A DNA stretch of 64,000 bases, taken from positions 23,258-87,257 of the forward strand of contig CAZELM010000019.1 in assembly GCA_964512995.1 (NCBI GenBank), read 5' to 3'. The position numbers and the translations under genes are program-made. Source of the stretch: CAZELM01 sp964512995 (GTDB lineage Bacteria > CSSED10-310). A model generated the notes under the pieces. The model was not told the DNA's origin. It ran no database searches and saw only the letters and a list, made by a program, of their open reading frames with translations. Positions within the stretch are counted from its first letter, which is position 1, and each line of letters begins with the position of its first letter. This document shows positions 26,677-34,970 of the stretch, piece after piece.

Positions 26677-27563
26677 ACCTTTCTCAGAACAATGATTATC
26701 CATCAGAATGTGGCACTCCGGAGATCAGACAGTTGTTGCTGTGCCATTCATCAACTGATGCATTTGAAAAACCACTGTTGACTCTGGATCCTGAAATTGT
26801 CGATCATATCACATCATGCCCGACATGTTTCCCACTTTATGTTCAATCAAATCGTGGTAAGCGCCATAAACAGGAACCTGAAATAGACACAAGCCGTCTC
26901 GATAAAAAAGTCCACCACCGGCTTCGCTGGATCATTCTTGAGGAGATGCTGGATCAACGTCTGAAGCAGCTCCAGGACATTATGCCATTTGCATTCTCAA
27001 TGCCCGTGTCAGCAATTCTTCGCGGGATTTCTCCACCGCTTCCCGATACAGAAATTACGAAAACTCCTTTTGATTTGAACGCCATCTATGCCACCATTGC
27101 GGAGCATCCACCCCGGATTTTTGAACTCAATCTATGCTGTCTGTCTACAAACGTCCACGACCTGACACAATTACACTATTCCCGTGATCCCTATAAACCT
27201 GAAAGACTGGTCATCCGGTTACACGGACTGAATCCTGAACTCACAGAATATGATGCGTACCTTGTATCGACACCCATGTTTCATCTCCAAGCGTTTACAG
27301 ACAGCACTGATCCGGAAATTCTTATCGGAATTATCCGGGAGAAGCTGGAAAAGCTTGCTCAGGGTCCTGATCAGGCTATTGTAGATCTCTTCGCAGGAAT
27401 ATTCGATCAAAGCCTGGTAATCTTCCCGCAGATCAGCTCAGCCGGGGAAGGGAGTGACACCGGTTGTTTTGAATTTACCATCGATGCAGTGACTTCCGCC
27501 CTGCTGGCCAATACATCCAGACTGAATTTTCTTGTTTTTGGGAGTGAGTATCTGCTTGGATAA
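26673..27563 (+). CDS. Zinc-finger (zf-HC2-like) protein, putative soluble anti-sigma factor
   Basis: 296 residues, overlapping the sigma gene by ATGA. The N-terminus has C24 and H45-x3-C49-x2-C52 (DHITSCPTC), the zinc anti-sigma signature. After about residue 60 comes a charged helix region and then an alpha/beta domain of about 200 residues that I do not recognise. No membrane helix is present, so it would be a cytoplasmic partner rather than a transmembrane sensor. The C-terminal domain may receive the signal, for example by proteolysis or ligand binding. The anti-sigma role rests on the motif plus coupling to the sigma gene. Confidence 0.68.
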   Translation: MNLSQNNDYPSECGTPEIRQLLLCHSSTDAFEKPLLTLDPEIVDHITSCPTCFPLYVQSNRGKRHKQEPEIDTSRLDKKVHHRLRWIILEEMLDQRLKQLQDIMPFAFSMPVSAILRGISPPLPDTEITKTPFDLNAIYATIAEHPPRIFELNLCCLSTNVHDLTQLHYSRDPYKPERLVIRLHGLNPELTEYDAYLVSTPMFHLQAFTDSTDPEILIGIIREKLEKLAQGPDQAIVDLFAGIFDQSLVIFPQISSAGEGSDTGCFEFTIDAVTSALLANTSRLNFLVFGSEYLLG

Positions 27564-27780
27564 ACAGTTTGATAGATGTCGGCCGTAAAACAAAATCCGG
27601 ATTCGCCGCAATCATGAGCGATTTTGTATCCCGGAATTGCGGCATTCTTATTCCGGTGATCGAGTAACGATTAAAACGTATCGCTCATATCTCCAGCAGA
27701 TGTCGCTTGTGTTGTTTCAATCGCTGCATAATAATTCATGTGGTGTTTACGCATCTGGAATACAAACTGGAGTCACCGGA

Positions 27781-28344
27781 ATGATTGAAACGCCTCGATT
27801 GCTTTTAAAAAAACACACACTGGACAATCTGGAAAGCTTGAAAAAATGGTTCAACGATCCGGAGTTATGTTTCTATGATGACGATGAACCCTTTCGATTC
27901 ATACCGGGAGAGGCGATTTGGGAGATGCTTCAGGAAATGATACAAAAAGGTCCGGATTCAGATGGAACGGTCAAACACTTTGCCATTCACTTGAAATCAA
28001 CCGATGCATTGATCGGATATTGCATGATCGCCATGATTGATCGGCATAACCGGAGATGCAGTCTGGGACTGACGATCGGTAGCAAACATGAATGGAACAA
28101 GGGATATGCCAGGGAAGTCCTGATCGGTCTGCTGGCGTTTTGTTATTGTCAACTCAATATGCATCGGATTGAAGCGGAAATCTTTTCATTCAATCTTCGG
28201 TCGATCCGGTTGTTTGAAAGCGCTGGATTCAAAAGGGAGGGCATCCGGAGAGAGTCGGTATGGAAATCCGGCTCATTTTTCGATGCGTATCAGTATGGTC
28301 TTCTGGAGCATGAATGGCGTTCCGGCCAGTCAGTAAAAATATAG
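27781..28344 (+). CDS. GNAT family N-acetyltransferase (RimJ/RimL type)
   Basis: 187 residues. It starts with the family's typical ETPRLLLKK. It continues through IGYCMIAMID, LGLTIGSKHEWNKGYAREVLIGLL (the acetyl-CoA pyrophosphate loop, here in a Q/R-x-x-G-x-G/A-like form, NKGYA) and HRIEAEIFSFNLRSIRLFESAGFKREG. It transfers acetyl groups from acetyl-CoA to an amine, either a protein N-terminus or a small molecule. ATG 27781 has CTGGAG and CCGGA upstream; a longer frame from 27637 looks non-coding. Convergent with the rnf operon. Confidence 0.88.
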   Translation: MIETPRLLLKKHTLDNLESLKKWFNDPELCFYDDDEPFRFIPGEAIWEMLQEMIQKGPDSDGTVKHFAIHLKSTDALIGYCMIAMIDRHNRRCSLGLTIGSKHEWNKGYAREVLIGLLAFCYCQLNMHRIEAEIFSFNLRSIRLFESAGFKREGIRRESVWKSGSFFDAYQYGLLEHEWRSGQSVKI

Positions 28345-28404
28345 TCATCACCGGACTTCCCCCAAATGCATCTTTCCCATTACACTGATCCATCCGGGTG
28401 AATA

Positions 28405-28453
28405 CAAAAAAGGTTCAATGACCGTCCATTCAGCGGATCATTAAACCTTTTTA
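28405..28453. terminator. Bidirectional terminator between the GNAT gene and rnfA
   Basis: AAAAAGGTT-C-AATGA pairs with TCATT-A-AACCTTTTT around a 16-base loop. The A-run on one side and T-run on the other allow it to serve both the plus-strand acetyltransferase gene and the minus-strand rnf operon. Confidence 0.75.
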
Positions 28454-28479
28454 TTCCTGTATCAACTGGATACGATGGA

Positions 28480-29067
28480 TCAGAGCTTGACCAATCCGGC
28501 AAACCCCATGAAAGCCATCGACAGAATTGAAGCGGTAATCAATGCGATCGGAATGCCTTTCAGAGAGGCAGGCACGTCTGCATAATCCAATCGTTCACGG
28601 ATACTGGCAAACAAAACAATGGCGATCAAGAATCCCAGACTCGTTGAGATAGCGAAGATAATCGAGACCAGAAAGCTGTAATTCTTCTGTACTGCCAGAA
28701 TTGCAGTTCCCAGAATCGTGCAATTGGTGGTAATCAGCGGGAGATAGATACCCAGGCTTTGGTACAGAGCCGGCATCGCTTTTTTCATAAAAAGCTCAAC
28801 AAATTGAACCAGTGCAGCAATGATCAGGATGAATGCAATGGTACGCAAAAAAATCAGATCAAATTTTACCAGAATGAACCGATCAACAATCCAGGTAAAT
28901 GCGGTGGATAACACCATGACGAATACAACCGCCAGGCTCATTCCGGTTGCCGTACTGATTTTCTTGGAAACTCCCAGATATGGACAGATGCCCAAGAACT
29001 GCATGAAAACGATATTGTTCACCAACATCGCAGAAATGGACAATAAAATAATATATCCAAAGCTCAT
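28480..29067 (-). CDS. rnfA: Electron transport complex subunit RnfA
   Basis: 195 residues with six membrane helices. Motifs typical of RnfA/NqrE: NNIVFMQFLGICPYLGVS at the N-terminus and TNCTILGTAILAV in the middle, holding the Cys pair thought to bind a membrane Fe-S centre with RnfE. Last gene of rnfBCDGEA; it overlaps the rnfE stop by ATGA. The Rnf complex couples electron flow between ferredoxin and NAD+ to Na+ or H+ transport. Confidence 0.95.
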   Translation of the reverse strand: MSFGYIILLSISAMLVNNIVFMQFLGICPYLGVSKKISTATGMSLAVVFVMVLSTAFTWIVDRFILVKFDLIFLRTIAFILIIAALVQFVELFMKKAMPALYQSLGIYLPLITTNCTILGTAILAVQKNYSFLVSIIFAISTSLGFLIAIVLFASIRERLDYADVPASLKGIPIALITASILSMAFMGFAGLVKL

Positions 29068-29687
29068 GATGACGCTCCTTTGTCCGCTTTACGCTGGTTG
29101 AGATAGGCAATGAGACCCATGAGATACCCCAATGTCAAAAACGCTCCGGGTGGCATGATCATGATCAGCAAAGAATTGAAGTGACTTCCAAATAGTGGAA
29201 AATTCATCCATGAGCCATTCCCCAGTATTTCCCGAACTGTTCCCATAATAAACAAGGCGATGCCGAATCCCAATCCCATGCCAAATCCATCGATCAAGGA
29301 TCGAACCACTCCATTTTTATATGCGAACGCCTCCGCTCGGCCGAGGACGATGCAGTTGACAACGATCAATGGAATAAAAATCCCCAGGGAACGATAGAGT
29401 GCTGGAGTATATGCCTGAGTCAACATTTCAACAATTGTAACGAAGGAAGCGATAATGACGATAAAACATGGGATTCTCATCTTTTTGGGAATGATACCCC
29501 GAAGCAGAGAGACGACCAGGTTGGACCCAACGAGAACAAACGTCGTTGCGATGGCCATACCGAATCCATTCACGACATTACTCGATACTCCCAATGTCGG
29601 ACAGGTCCCCAGTAATAAGACCAATACCGGATTACTTTTCCACAGGCCGTCAATCAGCACATTTTTAAGTGACTCATTGTTGCTCAT
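29064..29687 (-). CDS. rnfE: Electron transport complex subunit RnfE
   Basis: 207 residues, six membrane helices, homologous to RnfA/NqrD. Motifs: NPVLVLLLGTCPTLGVS and VNCIVLGRAEAFA. Overlaps both neighbours by ATGA (rnfG before, rnfA after), so the three are translationally coupled. Together with RnfA it forms the central membrane core of the complex. Confidence 0.95.
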   Translation of the reverse strand: MSNNESLKNVLIDGLWKSNPVLVLLLGTCPTLGVSSNVVNGFGMAIATTFVLVGSNLVVSLLRGIIPKKMRIPCFIVIIASFVTIVEMLTQAYTPALYRSLGIFIPLIVVNCIVLGRAEAFAYKNGVVRSLIDGFGMGLGFGIALFIMGTVREILGNGSWMNFPLFGSHFNSLLIMIMPPGAFLTLGYLMGLIAYLNQRKADKGASS

Positions 29688-30247
29688 AATGCACCTCGAT
29701 ACTGCTTGAAAATCGCCAATCCTTTTTCCATTGCATGAGTAACCGCTCGGGATGTGATGGTCGCTGCAGTAATCGCATCCACATCTCCTGCATCCTTTTT
29801 GACTTTGAACTTGAAATTATCCAACGATTTCCCGATGAACTGTCCCCAAAAACCCTCCGAAGCGGCTTTCGTTCCCAGTCCGGGGGTTTCTTTTTGGTCC
29901 AGCATACAGAATCCGATGATCTTTCCTTCGTGATCGACCCCCATCAGAAACTCGATCCGGCCACTGTATCCCTCATTGGTGTGCATCTTGATCGCGGCTC
30001 CTCTGAACTGGCCGTTTTCATTGACAGCATATAATGTGTAGGGATCCTTATCGCTTTTTTCATCGGGTATCGTTTCTTCCTTGTATTCATCCTTCAGAAA
30101 AGGAACGACCTTTTTTAGAGCGGATTGAAGTTCCTGCTGCTTCACCTCGGCGATTCTATCCTTGGTAGCGGTATAAACGACGCTGAGGCTAAGGCCGACG
30201 AACACTGAGATCAGCAACAGTATGATAACATCCTTAAATCCCTTCAT
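29684..30247 (-). CDS. rnfG: Electron transport complex subunit RnfG
   Basis: 187 residues. One N-terminal membrane helix (VIILLLISVFVGLSLSVVY) and a periplasmic FMN domain. The covalent FMN site is visible as DAITAATITSRAV, with T163 as the predicted attachment residue. The KETPGLGTKAAS block is also typical. FMN attachment needs an ApbE transferase, which is not in this window. It lies 9 bases after rnfD and overlaps rnfE by ATGA. Confidence 0.95.
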   Translation of the reverse strand: MKGFKDVIILLLISVFVGLSLSVVYTATKDRIAEVKQQELQSALKKVVPFLKDEYKEETIPDEKSDKDPYTLYAVNENGQFRGAAIKMHTNEGYSGRIEFLMGVDHEGKIIGFCMLDQKETPGLGTKAASEGFWGQFIGKSLDNFKFKVKKDAGDVDAITAATITSRAVTHAMEKGLAIFKQYRGAL

Positions 30248-30256
30248 AGATCACCT

Positions 30257-31219
30257 CTAACCTCCAAATTTACGGACCTCGGTATATTTATCGATCAATG
30301 GTACCAAGGAATTCATGATGAGAATAGCAAACGATACTCCTTCCGGATATCCTCCGAAGAGCCGTATAATGCTTGTCAGAAGCCCGATTCCTGCTCCAAA
30401 GATAATCATTCCTTTACGAGTCAGCGGCGAAGTGACCATATCCGTTGCCATAAAAAAAGCACCCAGTACAGCTCCGCCGGTCAGGATATGGAACAATGGA
30501 TCGGCATACTTACCCGAATCGACCAGATAAAAAATGCCGGTGAAGATAAACATGGAACCCAGCATGGAGATGGGGATCTCCCATGTAATGACTCTTCGGA
30601 TCAGCAGATAAACAGCGCCGATGATCAGTGCAGCGGCTGAAATTTCACCCAGAGATCCCGGGATAGTGCCATAGAAATAGCTGCTGAGACTGAAATGGGA
30701 GCGAACCGCTTCGATTCCTTCGGTTTTCAGTAATCCCAATGGGGTAGCGGTGGAAACGGCATCGGTCACGAAGTAAGTCGGCGTGGTCCACTGGGTCATC
30801 TGTACGGGAAACGAAATGAGCAGAAATACGCGAGAGACCAATGCTGGATTGAACAAATTATATCCCAGTCCGCCGAATGTCTGCTTGGCGATCACGATGG
30901 CGACAAAACTGCCGATAAAAACCATCCACAGTGGAGACGTCGGAGGAAGATTCATCGCCAGAAGGATGCCGGTGATGATGGCGCTGCCGTCATACATTGT
31001 TTTCTTGATATTTGGTTTGCCCAACAACCGAAGGAGCAGACCTTCGAACAATACGGATGTGACCACTGCTGCCACCACGACGATGAATGAATAAATACCG
31101 AACAAATAAAGGCTCAGTAAAATGGCAGGGATGAGTGCTATCACGACATCGTACATGATCCTGGGAAGATCTTCCTTTGTACGAACATGGGGGGATGATG
31201 CGATGACAATGGGTTTCAT
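30257..31219 (-). CDS. rnfD: Electron transport complex subunit RnfD
   Basis: 320 residues from ATG 31219, overlapping the rnfC stop (ATGA), with AGGAGCGG upstream. Multiple membrane helices; SPHVRTKEDLPRIMYDV at the N-terminus is characteristic. The covalent FMN site is DAVSTATPLG with T159 as predicted attachment residue. GGLGYNLFNPAL and FFMATDMVTSPLT are other family signatures. A longer frame to 31318 lies inside rnfC and is not needed. Confidence 0.95.
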   Translation of the reverse strand: MKPIVIASSPHVRTKEDLPRIMYDVVIALIPAILLSLYLFGIYSFIVVVAAVVTSVLFEGLLLRLLGKPNIKKTMYDGSAIITGILLAMNLPPTSPLWMVFIGSFVAIVIAKQTFGGLGYNLFNPALVSRVFLLISFPVQMTQWTTPTYFVTDAVSTATPLGLLKTEGIEAVRSHFSLSSYFYGTIPGSLGEISAAALIIGAVYLLIRRVITWEIPISMLGSMFIFTGIFYLVDSGKYADPLFHILTGGAVLGAFFMATDMVTSPLTRKGMIIFGAGIGLLTSIIRLFGGYPEGVSFAILIMNSLVPLIDKYTEVRKFGG

Positions 31220-32568
31220 TTTCCGCTCCTTGACGCATTTCGAAAAATCGTTTTTCCTATTCGAAGCCAGTGCACCAATTGCCGATGGGTCGGGCAGATA
31301 TAGCTGCAAGTTCCGCATTCAATGCAGTCCATGATGTTTTTCAGGCCGTCGGGGTTGTTGAATTGAGCGGCCATCGCAAGTGCTGTCGGCATCAACCCCA
31401 TCGGACAATGCGACACACATCGGCCACAACGGATACAGGGACCTTCCGGTTCATAGTGAATATCCTCATCTGCAAGCACAAGAATGCCGGATGTTCCTTT
31501 TGTCAGCGATACATCCAATTGGCGAACGGTTTTGCCCATCATCGGTCCACCATTGATGACTTTGTTCACTCGGTCATTATCTTTGAATCCGCCTGCTCCG
31601 GCATTGACAGCATGCTCAAAGGTCGTGCCGATCCGGATTCGGAAGTTTCCCGGATTCTGTACAAAACCGGTAATGGTCGTCACCCGCTCCCACAATGATT
31701 TATTGCGATAAATCGCTTCATAGATGGCATAAACTGTCCCGATATTCTGAACCAGACAACCGACATCGAATGGGAGTTTTCCGGAGGGAACCTGTCGACC
31801 GAGCACAGCCTGTATCAGCTGTTTTTCGCCGCCTTGGGGATATTTCGTCTTCAACCCAGCGACGGTAATGCCGGGAAAGGAGTTTGAGTTCAGGCATTGT
31901 TGAAACCGGTCCATGGCATCTGGCTTATTATTTTCTATACCGATATAGACGGTTTGCACATTGAGAATTTTCTGGATGATCTGAATGCCTTTGAGAATCT
32001 GTTCGGTCTGTTCAAGCATCAACTGATGGTCAGCGGTCAGAAATGGTTCACATTCTGCGCCGTTGATCAGAATGGAGTCGACCTTTTTGTCGGGCGGAGG
32101 GGATAGTTTTACATGCGTCGAAAAGGTGGCTCCTCCTTCGCCGACAATTCCATGTTCCTTGATTTTGTCGAGCAGATCCTTTTGAGAAATGCGGTTGATA
32201 TCGATGTCAGCCGGTTCACGGAATTTCAACGAATCCTGCTCTGTTTTTTCCTTATCCACATCAATAACAATGGTCTCCGCCATCGTTCCCACCGCGGTCA
32301 TCATCTGCTGGATTTTTTTTACCTGACCGGACACCGAGCTGTGGACGTGGGCGGAGATGAATCCATCCGCTTCTCCGATTCGTTCCCCTACCGAGACATC
32401 CTGTTTGGCTTTCACCAGACACTTGGCGGGTTTCCCCAAGTGTTGGTTCAAATTGATGAATACAGTATCCGGCAGGGGGATTTCGGTGATGGATTTGTGC
32501 TCACTGATAGTTTTATTTTCCGGAGGATGCACACCGCCACGCTGAAATGTAAATAATCTTATGGCCAT
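31216..32568 (-). CDS. rnfC: Electron transport complex subunit RnfC
   Basis: 450 residues, ATG 32568 with GGGGAG upstream. RnfC N-terminal barrel-sandwich domain (FQRGGVHPPENK), NADH/FMN-binding SLBB core (LINGAECEPFLTADHQLM, KYPQGGEKQLIQAVLGRQVP) and a C-terminal domain with two 4Fe-4S clusters (CIRCGRCVSHCP and CIECGTCSYICP). It is the NAD-interacting cytoplasmic subunit. Follows rnfB after 12 bases. Confidence 0.96.
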   Translation of the reverse strand: MAIRLFTFQRGGVHPPENKTISEHKSITEIPLPDTVFINLNQHLGKPAKCLVKAKQDVSVGERIGEADGFISAHVHSSVSGQVKKIQQMMTAVGTMAETIVIDVDKEKTEQDSLKFREPADIDINRISQKDLLDKIKEHGIVGEGGATFSTHVKLSPPPDKKVDSILINGAECEPFLTADHQLMLEQTEQILKGIQIIQKILNVQTVYIGIENNKPDAMDRFQQCLNSNSFPGITVAGLKTKYPQGGEKQLIQAVLGRQVPSGKLPFDVGCLVQNIGTVYAIYEAIYRNKSLWERVTTITGFVQNPGNFRIRIGTTFEHAVNAGAGGFKDNDRVNKVINGGPMMGKTVRQLDVSLTKGTSGILVLADEDIHYEPEGPCIRCGRCVSHCPMGLMPTALAMAAQFNNPDGLKNIMDCIECGTCSYICPTHRQLVHWLRIGKTIFRNASRSGK

Positions 32569-32580
32569 AACTGATCTCCC

Positions 32581-33420
32581 CTAAGCAGTAAGAACATTTT
32601 CTTTGGTCGAAGTTTCTTTGATCGCCATGGACCCATCCCGAAACAAGATGGTTTTCGTCGGGCATTTTTCGACACACGCCATGCATTCCGTGCAGTTCTG
32701 TGGATTGACCCGAGAAAGAAATGGCTGATACTCAATGGCACTATAACTACATGCTTTTTCGCACAATTTGCACCCGATGCATCCCACCGAACAGTATGAT
32801 TTGACATCCGCACCCTTTTCCGGAGAGCTGCAGGCGACATAGACCCGTTTCGCATAGGGTGTCATGGAAATCAGGTTTCGAGGACAGGTTTTTACGCATG
32901 CGCCACAAGCGACGCATTTATCCTCATCAACCACTGCCAATCCATTGATCAGTTTGATTGCATCGAACTTGCACGCACGGATACAATCTCCCAACCCCAT
33001 GCACCCGTACGGGCATACGAGATCAACGGAATTTCCGATCGTTGCCGCTGAGCAGTTCCGGATACCCAGATAAGTGGCTTCACGTCGACTATCAGCTCCA
33101 CCCCGGCAATTGACACGAGCGACCATACGGTCTGTCTGGATCATCTCTACACCTAATACTTTTGCGATCTGTTGCATTACGTTGGCACCTGCCACAGGAC
33201 ATGTCCGGCTCAGATCATTCGAATCAACCAATCCTTCCGCAAATGCACGGCAACCTGCAAACCCACATCCGCCACAATTCGCTCCCGGCAATAATGCTTC
33301 CACATCATCAATCAGTGGATTTTCCTGAACGGCAAATTTTTTAGATGCAAGGAATAAAACAACTCCGGAGAGGAACGCGATAGCACCTAAACTCACCGTT
33401 GTGATGACAATGACATTCAT
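32581..33420 (-). CDS. rnfB: Electron transport complex subunit RnfB
   Basis: 279 residues, AAGGAG before ATG 33420. One N-terminal membrane helix, then the 4Fe-4S domain with NCGGCGFAGCRAFAEGL. At least four ferredoxin-type Cys clusters follow (LGDCIRACK, KCVACGACVKTCP, CIGCKLCEKACS, NCTECMACVEKCP). It is the ferredoxin-interacting subunit. It is the first gene of the operon, giving the order B-C-D-G-E-A, which differs from the C-D-G-E-A-B order of acetogenic clostridia. Confidence 0.95.
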   Translation of the reverse strand: MNVIVITTVSLGAIAFLSGVVLFLASKKFAVQENPLIDDVEALLPGANCGGCGFAGCRAFAEGLVDSNDLSRTCPVAGANVMQQIAKVLGVEMIQTDRMVARVNCRGGADSRREATYLGIRNCSAATIGNSVDLVCPYGCMGLGDCIRACKFDAIKLINGLAVVDEDKCVACGACVKTCPRNLISMTPYAKRVYVACSSPEKGADVKSYCSVGCIGCKLCEKACSYSAIEYQPFLSRVNPQNCTECMACVEKCPTKTILFRDGSMAIKETSTKENVLTA

Positions 33421-33455
33421 CTGTTACTCCTTATCAATTCATCCTTTTGTGACAT

Positions 33456-33484
33456 ATAAAACAATGATTCACATCTGTTCTCAA
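33456..33484 (-). promoter_or_regulatory. Predicted promoter of the rnf operon
   Basis: Read on the minus strand: TTGAGA (33484-33479), 17-base spacer, TTTTAT (33461-33456). It lies 36 bases before the rnfB start codon and its SD. Confidence 0.45.
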
Positions 33485-33725
33485 ACAAACCACCACTCAT
33501 TATGCTGCAAACAGCATGGTCCAGTGCTTTGTCATATCACAACAGAATCCCCAATTAAATACATGGACCGAGCCAACTGGATGGGTGCCTTCAGATGACT
33601 CAATTTTGTGGAATCTGCTTTTCAATCTTTTAACTTCCAAATACATACCCCTTGCAAGCACCGTTGAGTTGATGTTAAAAACCATAAACGGAATCGAATC
33701 ATCCGTGATGGAATGGAGGAATACA

Positions 33726-34709
33726 ATGCTGGATCTTTCTACCGAATATATGGGTTTGAAGTTAAAAAATCCTTTGATTGTTGCCAGTTGCAGTCTGGTG
33801 AAATCTGTCGACAACATTATCAGATGCCAGGAAGCCGGTGCAGGTGCTGTTGTGTTAAAATCATTATTTGAGGAGCAGATCTCGCATGAAGCGAAGCATC
33901 TGCTTGAATCATCCACCGCAGATTGGCACCCGGAAAGCTACGACTACATCATGAACATGCAGATGGAGTTCAGTGAAATTGATTATCTCAATATTGTAAC
34001 TGAAGCCAAAAAGTCTGTTTCCATTCCCGTAATCGCAAGTATTAATTGTTCAACAGCAGGTGGATGGCTGGATTACGCTCGTAAATTGGAAGATGCCGGT
34101 GCCGATGGACTGGAACTCAATATCGCACTGCTACCCACCAGCCCCAAACAGATCGGTCGCGACATTGAAGAACATTATATCAATATTCTAAAAGCCATAA
34201 AGGAGAAAACCAGTATTCCAATCGCCATAAAAATCGGACCCTATTTCTCTTCCATCGCTCGAATAGCAGCGGAACTCAGTTGGAATGGCGCATCTGCCCT
34301 CGTCCTGTTTAACCGGTTCTATCAATTCGATATCGATATTCATTCAATGAAAATCCGACCTGGAAATCGATTCAGCACATCAGACGAAATAAGTCTCCCA
34401 CTTCGATGGGTTGCGATTCTAGCTGGCCGATTGGGATCAGATATCTGTGGAACAACCGGTGTACACACGGGTGAAGATGTCATCAAATTCCTGTTGGCGG
34501 GTTCCAATGCTGTTCAGATCTGTTCAACGCTCTATCTTCATGGACTGAATCACATCGACACTATTCTCCAACAAATCTCGGATTGGATGCATCACAATCA
34601 CTTCCAGAGCATCTCCGCGTTCCATGGATTGCTCTGCCAGAAAAACAGCGATACGCCGGTCAGCTATGAACGGCTTCAATATATCAAAGCACTGGTCAAT
34701 ATCGAATAG
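33726..34709 (+). CDS. Dihydroorotate dehydrogenase-like protein
   Basis: 327 residues, ATG 33726 with GGAGG six bases upstream. TIM-barrel FMN protein of the DHODH superfamily: LSTEYMGLKLKNPLIVASC, IPVIASINC, GADGLELNIALLP, IPIAIKIGPYFS, ICGTTGVHTGEDVIKFLLAGSNAVQICS. It lacks the typical genus of pyrimidine-gene neighbours and belongs to the PRK07565-like group often seen near ferredoxin-dependent metabolism. Divergent from rnf, so it may share redox regulation. Its substrate need not be dihydroorotate. Confidence 0.86.
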   Translation: MLDLSTEYMGLKLKNPLIVASCSLVKSVDNIIRCQEAGAGAVVLKSLFEEQISHEAKHLLESSTADWHPESYDYIMNMQMEFSEIDYLNIVTEAKKSVSIPVIASINCSTAGGWLDYARKLEDAGADGLELNIALLPTSPKQIGRDIEEHYINILKAIKEKTSIPIAIKIGPYFSSIARIAAELSWNGASALVLFNRFYQFDIDIHSMKIRPGNRFSTSDEISLPLRWVAILAGRLGSDICGTTGVHTGEDVIKFLLAGSNAVQICSTLYLHGLNHIDTILQQISDWMHHNHFQSISAFHGLLCQKNSDTPVSYERLQYIKALVNIE

Positions 34710-34970
34710 AATGGTCATGTAAATTGACCGCCTGTCCACACACTCGCCGCCCTGAAGATCCTTATTCGGATGCAAGGATGGACATGGTCTGTCTGTTTAT
34801 CATACTCTGAGTTGGGTTTCTTTTCGATACGTACCGACAATTTCAATATTATTAGACGTTATTTTCTGTAGAAAAGGGCAACATAAAGCCGACGAAAACC
34901 GGGATCAGATCCTTTTCATCGCCAATATTGACATGGTGAGTTTAGAATCGCAGCTAAGGAGGCTTTTTCA

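Noticed and set aside
22022..27563. Type III-E CRISPR (Craspase) locus
   Set aside because: TPR-CHAT and a sigma factor are present, but there is no Cas7-11/gRAMP, no cas1/cas2 and no repeat-spacer array anywhere in the window.
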